From an uncultured Clostridia bacterium (GTDB lineage Bacteria > Bacillota_A > Clostridia > Christensenellales > Aristaeellaceae): DNA of 8,079 nt. Location: the NCBI GenBank assembly GCA_946408865.1, contig CAMJTZ010000081.1, positions 1-8,079 on the forward strand, written 5' to 3'. How positions within the stretch are numbered: the first letter of the stretch is position 1; every line of letters starts with the position of its first letter. A program made the translations under genes and the position numbers. Below are positions 1-6,900 of the stretch, piece after piece. A model generated the notes under the pieces. The model was given only the letters and a program-made list of their open reading frames with translations, did not search any database and was not told the origin of the DNA.

Positions 1-124
1 TTCGAATTCGATGTTCAGGTCCTCCACGACAGCCGCGGAAACCGCATACAGGCGGACCGGATGCAGCAATTCGAATTCGATGTTCAGGTCCTCCACGACA
101 GCCGCGGAAACCGCATACAGGCGG
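1..124. repeat. 69-bp tandem direct repeat at the window edge (55 bp identical)
   Basis: Bases 1-55 are identical to bases 70-124, and 14 bases (56-69) separate them, giving a period of 69 bases, or 23 codons. The copies diverge immediately after base 55 (accgg) and base 124 (tcatc). The left limit cannot be seen because copy one begins at base 1. Each copy contains the 10-base palindrome TCGAATTCGA (2-11 and 71-80). The period keeps the DUF4340 gene in frame. Either a real tandem duplication or a loop left by a short-read assembler would produce this. Confidence 0.95.
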
Positions 125-642
125 TCATCCCCATCAGCAGTCACATAGCGGGAATCTTCTTCCAGCCCTGTATCGCCGCCAACCCGTATCGTCTTTTCCG
201 TCCCGTCCGTGTATCGGGCAGTCACAGTCACCAGCGGTTCCTCCAGCCCGAAATCAGCGGAATTCACACGGTAGATTTCCGGATCCTCCGTCAGGATTTC
301 CTCATACCGCAGCTGTGTCACGGCCTCCTGCAGCAGCTGTCCCTGCTGCTCCGCCACAATCCATCCCTCGCCGCCTTCCGGCATCAGCCTTCCGTTCTCC
401 GTGCGGTACAGGGTCCAGGCGTCTTCCCCCCGGCGGTGAACTGTCACGGACACCAGTTCCTCCTCCTGCCGGCTGATCAGCATTCCCCAGTGTTTTTCTT
501 CCTCCGGAATCACTTCCGCCGGTTTCCGTAACAGCAGTACCGCTGCTGTCACACTGGCTGCCAGCAGCACAAATGCCGCCGCCAGCCAGATCAGGCGCCG
601 GTGTTTCCTTTCCGGATGTTCTTTTCTCTCAACTCTCTGCAT
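1..642 (-). CDS. DUF4340-domain membrane-anchored protein, 3' end missing
   Basis: The frame is open for 214 codons from the ATG at 642 to the window edge, with no stop, so the C-terminus lies outside. Residues 1-16 are basic and cytoplasmic. Residues 17-38 form one membrane segment, and the rest should lie outside the membrane. Residues 130-136 (DFGLEEP), then a TARYTDGTEKTIRVGG stretch and a RYV/LYAV strand pair, match the repeated beta unit of DUF4340 (PF14238), which is known beside GldG-like ABC transporter genes. The function is unknown; an accessory role for the transporter upstream is inferred from context. The start is supported by an AAGG ribosome site nine bases upstream, inside the last codons of the permease gene; the gap to the permease stop is six bases, so translational coupling is likely. 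Residues 174-191 are repeated exactly at 197-214, separated by LLHPV, because of the DNA repeat at this edge. Residues after about 191 should be treated as unreliable. Confidence 0.8.
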   Translation of the reverse strand, partial: MQRVERKEHPERKHRRLIWLAAAFVLLAASVTAAVLLLRKPAEVIPEEEKHWGMLISRQEEELVSVTVHRRGEDAWTLYRTENGRLMPEGGEGWIVAEQQGQLLQEAVTQLRYEEILTEDPEIYRVNSADFGLEEPLVTVTARYTDGTEKTIRVGGDTGLEEDSRYVTADGDDRLYAVSAAVVEDLNIEFELLHPVRLYAVSAAVVEDLNIEFE

Positions 643-648
643 GCTTCT

Positions 649-2844
649 TTACCTTCTCCGCCGCCGTGCAAGCACCAGCAGTGCTGCCAGCAGGACTGCC
701 GAAGGCAGAGTCGCCAGCAGGACGGCGCCCGGCCCGATACTTCCTGTGCCCAGTGCCGGACGGATCGCTTCCTTCGCCAGAATTTCCAGATCAGATGCCT
801 CCATATTCAGCAGAAACTCCGCCATCCGGACAATCAGCTGCTGGATATCTGTCATTGCGTAAACCTGCTCGTTCACCAATGCGCCGGAACACCCGACCGC
901 GCACGCCCGGGATACATAACCTTCCCCGGTGATCCGGCGGGCCTGCAAGGCAAGCGCGAACGGGCCGCTCTGATCCCCTTCCGCTTTCTCCAGATTGGTT
1001 TCCGTTCCTGTCAGCTGTTTCAGGAAGGCAGTATCGCCGCTCTTCAGCAGTGTGGCGGTGATCAGATTCCGGTCCGTGTCTTCCGGCATGCTGAATCCCC
1101 TGCTTCCCGGCAGCAGGATCCGGTCTGCGCCGGATCCGATCAGATCCATCGTCAGGTCTGTGGAACACATTTCAGGAATCAGATACATCCGGTTTCCGTT
1201 ATAGTAGGATTTGCTGTCCGCCCGGTCGGCCAGTACAATACCTTCCATCGGCAGGAAACCGTAGCTCCGCAGCAGCGAGGTATATCCCGGCATTCCTGTC
1301 AGCGGATCCGTGTAATCGCAGGTAAACAGGAAACTCCCGCCCTGTTCGGCGAAGGCCTTCACCTTGTCCGTTTCCTCCTGATTCAGATCCTTCTGCGGGC
1401 TGAAAAAAACGAGCATATCCGCCGGGTCAGGCCGGTAATCAGGATCCGTCAGGTCGGCATAGGCGATTTCAAACCGGTTGGCCGTCAGCAGCCCGGCAAA
1501 ATGTGTCACGGTTTCCCCGTCCAGTTCGCCGTGCCCCTGAAGAATGATAACCCTGGATACCCGGTCCCGGGTTACATGGGCAATCGCGTTGGTGATGCTC
1601 CGTTCATAGGTCCATCCGCTGTAGGTATATTCCCCTGTCTCCGTGTTCATACCCAGGCTGACGTAATCTTCCGGCCCCAGGGTTCTCCATCTGCCGGTCT
1701 CTTCGCAGTATACGATCAGGGAGTTTTCTCCCGGCGTTTCCGTATCTGTCGTGAACCGGCTGATCAGCGCCGGATTGAGACTCGGTTCCATCTGCTCCCA
1801 GGTGACTTTGTCGCTCGCGGCCGCATACCGGTTCAGCAGTTCCATCAGCGGTGCGTCTTCATCCCCCTTGCGGAACAGGGCATATATATGCACCGGATAC
1901 TGCAGATGATCCAGCGTATCCTTCGTCACCGCGCTGTGCGTGGAAATACTGTTGAAGGAAAAATCTGCCCGCCATCCGTTCTTTTTTTCCAGCTGCTCTG
2001 CGCCGATGTTCAGCGCGGCCAGGCTGACTGCCAGCGCAGCCGCCAGCAGGGCGGAAAAGCGTCTGGTGCGTTTCCTGCCGCTGCGGATCACCTTCTCTTT
2101 CCTGTCCGCAGGTTCATGGCGTCCGGTACGATACATCCTTCCGCCGGTCCGCTCACGGTCCAGGCGGTAGATCGTCAGTATGACAAACAGGGCAGCTGCC
2201 GACAGGTCAAACAGAATGCCTGAAAAGCTCAGCTGTCCCATCAGGAACGATTCATTCCGGGCATACAGGGAACAGAACCGAAGCACCCCGGCAATCCATT
2301 CAACATGAACCGCATTTTCCAGCAGATCCAGAATCCACAGCAGAAAATTGGCTCCGAAAGCCAGTACCGCTGCCGTGACCGGGGTCCCCGCGCATCCGCT
2401 CAGGAACATGTCCAGCGCGACAAACGCGCATCCCTGCAGGAAAAAGCCCAGGTAGTTCACAGCCAGTTCCGCGGGATATACTCTGCCATACAGCGCCACA
2501 ATCAGCACATACAGCAGCGTCAGTACCGTAGCAGCCAGCAGCACCGTCACCGCAGCCAGGTATTTCCCGATAACGATCTTCGGAAGCGATACCGGGCTCG
2601 TCATCAGCAGCTGGTCTGTCTTCTTCTGTTTTTCCTCCGCCAGCAGACGCATCGTCAGCACCGGGCTCAGCAGCATCCACAGGTAGCTCATTTCGCCGAT
2701 AAAAGTCGGCAGGTCTCCGCTCCGCTGGTTCAGGATCTCAAGATAAAACAGAACGGAGGAAACTGTCAGAAAAACGCCCAGAAACACGTACCCGGTCGCG
2801 GTAAGGAAATACCCCTGCATTTCCCGCTTCCAGATGGCCTTCAT
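649..2844 (-). CDS. ABC-2 permease fused to GldG-like auxiliary domain (GldF-GldG fusion)
   Basis: This 731-residue protein joins two functions usually made as separate proteins. Residues 1-228 are an ABC-2 permease: six likely membrane segments (about 16-38, 54-67, 96-119, 130-150, 154-174, 208-226) and a cytoplasmic AEEKQKKTDQLLMTSPV loop at 69-85, typical of GldF-type permeases. A basic linker (229-262) leads to a seventh membrane segment (263-281). A large extracytoplasmic GldG-like region follows: RADFSFNSISTHS at 292-304 and the ILQGHGE motif at 434-440, characteristic of the ABC-transporter auxiliary family (PF09822). A final membrane segment (704-725) precedes five arginines. It should form the membrane part of an exporter driven by the ATPase encoded just upstream. 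In Bacteroidota GldA/F/G support gliding and secretion; in Clostridia the substrate is unknown. The ATG at 2844 has an AGGAGG site nine bases upstream. There is no sign of a frameshift at the fusion junction. Confidence 0.88.
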   Translation of the reverse strand: MKAIWKREMQGYFLTATGYVFLGVFLTVSSVLFYLEILNQRSGDLPTFIGEMSYLWMLLSPVLTMRLLAEEKQKKTDQLLMTSPVSLPKIVIGKYLAAVTVLLAATVLTLLYVLIVALYGRVYPAELAVNYLGFFLQGCAFVALDMFLSGCAGTPVTAAVLAFGANFLLWILDLLENAVHVEWIAGVLRFCSLYARNESFLMGQLSFSGILFDLSAAALFVILTIYRLDRERTGGRMYRTGRHEPADRKEKVIRSGRKRTRRFSALLAAALAVSLAALNIGAEQLEKKNGWRADFSFNSISTHSAVTKDTLDHLQYPVHIYALFRKGDEDAPLMELLNRYAAASDKVTWEQMEPSLNPALISRFTTDTETPGENSLIVYCEETGRWRTLGPEDYVSLGMNTETGEYTYSGWTYERSITNAIAHVTRDRVSRVIILQGHGELDGETVTHFAGLLTANRFEIAYADLTDPDYRPDPADMLVFFSPQKDLNQEETDKVKAFAEQGGSFLFTCDYTDPLTGMPGYTSLLRSYGFLPMEGIVLADRADSKSYYNGNRMYLIPEMCSTDLTMDLIGSGADRILLPGSRGFSMPEDTDRNLITATLLKSGDTAFLKQLTGTETNLEKAEGDQSGPFALALQARRITGEGYVSRACAVGCSGALVNEQVYAMTDIQQLIVRMAEFLLNMEASDLEILAKEAIRPALGTGSIGPGAVLLATLPSAVLLAALLVLARRRRR
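652..658 (-). promoter_or_regulatory. Ribosome binding site of the DUF4340 gene, inside the permease C-terminal codons
   Basis: On the minus strand the last permease codons read CGG CGG CGG AGA AGG TAA. The AGA AGG pair provides a GGAGAAGG Shine-Dalgarno-like sequence, with AAGG ending nine bases before the ATG at 642. The overlap of this site with the upstream stop region points to translational coupling. Confidence 0.6.
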
Positions 2845-2863
2845 AACAGTTACCCTCCTTTCC

Positions 2864-2882
2864 GCCGGAGAAAAAAACCGGC
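2864..2882 (-). other. Small intercistronic hairpin before the permease ribosome site
   Basis: In the 54-base gap between the ATPase stop and the permease start, the transcript reads GCCGG, a nine-base U-rich loop, then CCGGC: a perfect five-pair stem. The T run is in the loop rather than after the stem, so this is not an intrinsic terminator. The AGGAGG ribosome site (2859-2854) begins four bases after the stem. A role in local RNA stability or translation is only a guess. Confidence 0.35.
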
Positions 2883-2898
2883 TTCAATGATTCAGATC

Positions 2899-3843
2899 TT
2901 ACAGCCGGGACTGAATCGTCCGCAGGAATATCTCCTCGAGGTTTTCTCCTTCCTCCCGCATCATCCGGACCGGCAGTCCGCTGTCCGCAAGCATCCGGAA
3001 AGCCCGGTCGAGGGCAGCTCCGCCGTCTTTTCCCCGTGCCAGAGTAACCCGTACCTCCGCTGTTTCCGGTTCCCTGTCCGGCAGTGCTTCCGCCGCTGCA
3101 AATCCGTCCAGTTGCCGCAGCCGTTTCAGCACCGAGTCTTCTTTCCCGGCAATTTTAAGCCGCAGGCGGATCATCCCGTCCGGGGCAGCATTCACGTCAT
3201 GGTCCAGCACCATCCGTCCTTCTTCCAGAATAATTACCCGGGAGCAGATCTGCTGGACTTCGCTCAGGATATGGCTGGAAAAAACGACCGTGTGTTCCGC
3301 CCTGAGCGCTTTGATCAGTTCACGGATTTCCGCTGTCTGTTTCGGATCCAGTCCGACAGTGGGTTCGTCCAGGATCAGGATTTCCGGCGCGCCGCACAGA
3401 GCCTGTGCGATGCCCGCCCGCTGCCGGTATCCTTTGCTCAGGTGGCCCAGCAGCCGTCCGCGGACTTCCTGCAGTCCGCACAGGGTCAGAATCTCTTCCA
3501 CATGATCCCGGATTCCCTGTTTTTTCACTTCCCGCAATTCACACACAAACCGGAGATAGCTCTCCGCGGTCATCTCGTCGTACAGCGGCGGCTTCTCCGG
3601 CAGGTATCCGATTTTTCGCTTGCAGGCTGCCGGATTCTCCGTCATGCTCTTTCCGCAGATCCGCACCTCCCCGGCATTGGGGGGAAAATAACCGGTCATC
3701 AGGTTCAGCAGTGTTGTTTTTCCGGCGCCGTTCCGCCCCAGCAGCCCGAGGGTTTCATTTTCATGCACCTGAAAGGAGATATCCCGCAGAGCTGTCCGGT
3801 TTCCGTACATCTTTGTCACCCTTTCCAGGGTAATCACAGGCAT
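2899..3843 (-). CDS. ABC transporter ATP-binding protein, GldA-like
   Basis: A 314-residue cytoplasmic ATPase predicted to power the permease fusion encoded directly downstream. All nucleotide-binding motifs are present: Walker A GRNGAGKTT (36-44), signature LSKGYRQR (135-142), Walker B ILILDEPT (155-162), D-loop GLDP (164-167) and switch histidine H191 in SSHIL. The Q-loop position carries glutamate (YLPE, E83), usual for GldA-type and related ABC-2 ATPases. Residues about 220-314 form the C-terminal extension seen in this subfamily. The start is uncertain. From the ATG at 3843 the AGGAGG site is only two bases away, which is too close. The GTG at 3837 (codon 3) has an eight-base spacing and yields a protein starting MITLERVTKMYG, which fits the family better, so the true extent may be 2899-3837. 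The gap to the dnaE stop is 39 bases. Confidence 0.93.
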   Translation of the reverse strand: MPVITLERVTKMYGNRTALRDISFQVHENETLGLLGRNGAGKTTLLNLMTGYFPPNAGEVRICGKSMTENPAACKRKIGYLPEKPPLYDEMTAESYLRFVCELREVKKQGIRDHVEEILTLCGLQEVRGRLLGHLSKGYRQRAGIAQALCGAPEILILDEPTVGLDPKQTAEIRELIKALRAEHTVVFSSHILSEVQQICSRVIILEEGRMVLDHDVNAAPDGMIRLRLKIAGKEDSVLKRLRQLDGFAAAEALPDREPETAEVRVTLARGKDGGAALDRAFRMLADSGLPVRMMREEGENLEEIFLRTIQSRL

Positions 3844-3845
3844 TC

Positions 3846-3852
3846 CCTCCTT
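3846..3852 (-). promoter_or_regulatory. Ribosome binding site that favours a GTG start for the ATPase gene
   Basis: The minus strand reads AAGGAGG here, the best Shine-Dalgarno match in the gap. It lies two bases from the ATG at 3843 but eight bases from the in-frame GTG at 3837, the normal distance. This argues for initiation at the GTG, shortening the protein by two residues. Confidence 0.6.
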
Positions 3853-3871
3853 CCGGCCTGCATACAGCCGG
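3853..3871 (-). other. Intercistronic hairpin abutting the ATPase ribosome site
   Basis: In the transcript CCGG-CTG pairs with CAG-(G)-CCGG around a UAUG loop: seven base pairs with one bulged G. No U tract follows; the next bases are the AAGGAGG ribosome site, so it is not a terminator. Its position directly against the ribosome site could influence initiation or protect the downstream message, but this is inference. Confidence 0.4.
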
Positions 3872-3872
3872 C

Positions 3873-3908
3873 AAATTAAAAACTAGCGCAGAACAACATT
3901 CTCAGCGC
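3873..3908 (-). terminator. Weak terminator-like hairpin overlapping the dnaE stop codon
   Basis: In the transcript, GCGC (3908-3905) pairs with GCGC (3889-3886). Inside it AGAA (3902-3899) pairs with UUCU (3893-3890) around a five-base loop, with a two-base bulge on one side. The stop codon UAG follows, then UUUUUAAUUU (3882-3873). This has the layout of an intrinsic terminator, but the stem is short and bulged and the U run is interrupted, so strong termination is unlikely. It could attenuate transcription between dnaE and the transporter genes. Confidence 0.3.
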
Positions 3909-6900
3909 CCAGTGCGTCCTGCAGCCTGCGCAGGCAGCTGTCGCCTGCGCCGCACCAGCTGTTTCTCGGACACAGCAGCGTTACTTTTTCGGCCGGAATG
4001 TGCATGTAAACCGGGATCTCGCCGGCGTCCAGCGCCAGGATTGCGCTGATCCGGTCCATATCCCTGCGTTCCAGCCGCAGGAACAGCTTCCGTTCCGCTT
4101 TGGCGGCCAGCTGTGCGTCGGTCAGCTTCGGACCTCCGGAAAAGATCCGTTCCTCCTTCGGCTGCCGCGTCCATTCCCCGATCCGGCTTATCCGTTCCGC
4201 CAGCAGTTTGGGCGCTTCCTCTTCCCGTACGCTGATCTTCCCGCTGATAACCACCGCTTCATCTTCCTGCAGCAGGGGCTGATACTTTTCATAAACCCGC
4301 GGAAACACCAGGCATTCGATCTGTCCCGCCATGTCTTCCAGCGTTACGAAGGCCATGTAATCGCCCTTCTTTGTTGCTTTTCCCTTGACCTCCGTCAGGA
4401 TACCGCCCATGTCCACAAATCGTCCGTCCAGCGGTTCTTCGTTTTCTTCCGGCGTGTCCTCTTCCAGCTGCGCGGTCGTGAAGCTCATCTGACTGAGAAT
4501 TTCCCGGTATTCATCCAGCGGATGGCCGGTCATATAGACGCCGGCCGCTTCCTTTTCCATCTGCAGTTTCACCCGCTGCGGGCAGTCCGGCAGATCGGGC
4601 AGCCGGATCTGTACGCCGAGAAGCTGCGCGCTTTCATCCCCGAACATGTCAAACAGACTTACCTGCCCGTCCACATTCTTTTTCCGCGCAGACTGGTTCG
4701 CGTCCATGGCCTGCTCGTATACCGCCAGCATCTGCGGCCGGTTCGCCTGCATCCGGTCAAACGCGCCGGCCTTGATCAGGCTTTCAACGACCCGCTTGTT
4801 GCATTCCGTCGTGTCTACCCGCCGGCAGAAATCAAAAATATCCTGATACGGTCCGCGGTTTTCCCTCTCCCGCCGGATCGCGTTCACCGCGTTTTCGCCG
4901 ACGCTCTTTACAGCGCCCAGGCCGAACAGGATCGCCGGATGGCCTTCGGCATCCTGATCCACTGTAAATTTCCAGCGGCTCCGGTTAACGTCCGGCGGCA
5001 GTACCGCGATGCCGCGCCCGCGGCAGTACTGGATATATCCCGCGATTTTTCCGGTGTTTCCGTATACGCTGTTCAGCATGGCGGCCATAAACTGCACCGG
5101 ATAATAGCGTTTCAGCCATGCCGTCTGCATGGCTACCACGCCGTAGGCTGCAGCGTGGGATTTGTTGAAGGCGTAACTGGCAAAGGAGATCATTTCGTCG
5201 TAAATCTCATTGGCCACCTGCTCCGGTACCCCGTTGCGCACGCATCCGGGCACCGTGATGTTTCCGTCCTTGTCTTTCAGGCCGTGGACAAAAATCTCCC
5301 GTTCCTCGTCCATTACCTTGTGCTTTTTCTTCGCCATTGCACGGCGCACCAGGTCGCTCCGGCCGTAGCTGTATCCCGCCAGGTCCCGGACGATCTGCAT
5401 CACCTGCTCCTGGTATACCATGCATCCGTAGGTAACATCCAGAATCGGACGCAGCTTTTCCGTTTTGTACTGTACACTGGCCGGATTCACTTTCCCGGCG
5501 ATATACCGGGGAATGGAATCCATCGGACCCGGCCGGTACAGGGAAATCGCCGCGATGATGTCTTCAAAGCAGGAAGGCTTCATGTTTGTCAGGAATCCGG
5601 TCATGCCCGCGCCTTCCATCTGGAAAACGCCTTCCGTGTCGCCGCGGCTGATCATTTCGTACACGCTCGGATCATCCAAGGGAATCTCCTCGGGTGTCAT
5701 GTCCTTTCCTGCTTCCCGCATCATGTCCAGCGTATCCCGGATGACCGTCAGCGTCCGAAGGCCCAGGAAGTCCATTTTAAGAAGTCCCAGCCGCTCGATG
5801 GTGCCCATGGGATACTGCGTGGTGATGACATCGTCGTTCCGCTGCAGCGGCACATATTCCATCACGGGTTTCCCGGTAATCAGCACGCCGGCCGCGTGCG
5901 TGGAGGCATGCCGCGGCATTCCCTCCAGTGTCATGGCAGTATCGATCAGTTCCCGCACCCGCGGCTGTTCGTCATACATCTGCCGCAGCGACGGGGACAG
6001 ATTCAGCGCCTTTTCCAGTGTAATGCCGAGATCCATGGGAACCGCTTTGGCAACCGCGTCCGTCTCCTGATAGCTCATTCCGAGCACCCGGCCGACATCC
6101 CGCACCACGCCGCGCGCGGCCATCGTACCGAAGGTGATAATCTGGCTCACGTGATCCGCGCCGTATTTCCGCGCCACATAATCGATCACTTCCTGGCGCC
6201 GTTCATAGCAGAAGTCAACGTCGATATCCGGCATGGAAACCCGTTCCGGATTCAGGAAGCGTTCAAACAGCAGCTGGTACTTCAGCGGATCCAGCATCGT
6301 AATGCCCAGGGAATACGCAACAATGGATCCGGCACCGCTGCCGCGTCCGGGTCCGACCATGATCCCGTTCGATTTTGCGTAGTGAATGAAATCCCATACG
6401 ATCAGGAAATAATCAACATAGCCCATCTGCTCGATGGTGCTCAGCTCATATTCGAGCCGTCTGTAGGGTTCGTCCCCTTCCTTTGCCTCCGGATACAGCC
6501 GCCGCATTCCCTCCGCGCACAGGCGGCGCAGCATCTGCTGTGCGGTTTCTCCTTCCGGCACCGGATAATGCGGCAGCCGCGTCACGCCGAACTCAAAGGT
6601 CACGTTGCAGCGTTCCGCGATCTCCCTTGTCCGGTCAACGGCGTCCGGCACGCTCCTGAACAGGGCGCGCATTTCCTCTTCGCTCTTGACATACAGCTCC
6701 CCGGTTTCCATCCGCATCCGCTGCTCGTCCGCCAGTGTTTTTCCGGTCTGTATGCACATCAGCACTTCCTGTGCCGGGGCGTCCTTTTTCTCCAGGTAGT
6801 GGCAGTCGTTCGTCGCAACCAGGGGCACGTCCATTTCCCGTGCGATCGCAATCAGGCGGGGGAGAACCGTCTTCTCCTCCCGCAGATTGTGATCCATAAT

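Noticed and set aside
1..124. CRISPR array or mobile-element target duplication at the left edge
   Set aside because: There are only two copies, separated by 14 bases and translated in frame within a gene, with no spacers of regular size, no terminal inverted repeats and no transposase.
649..2844. Gliding motility locus, because of the similarity to GldA/GldF/GldG
   Set aside because: The same protein families occur widely in non-gliding bacteria and no other gliding gene is present, so similarity alone does not support gliding.
2864..2882. Intrinsic terminator between the ATPase and permease genes
   Set aside because: The T run lies in the loop of the hairpin instead of after it, and a ribosome site follows at once, so the layout is wrong for termination.
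601..3879. Long plus-strand open frames (601-2223 and 2305-3879) opposite the permease and ATPase genes
   Set aside because: They have the same register effect: avoidance of TTA, CTA and TCA codons in the minus-strand genes. The translations are low-complexity and rich in Gln, Arg and His, with no domain signature.
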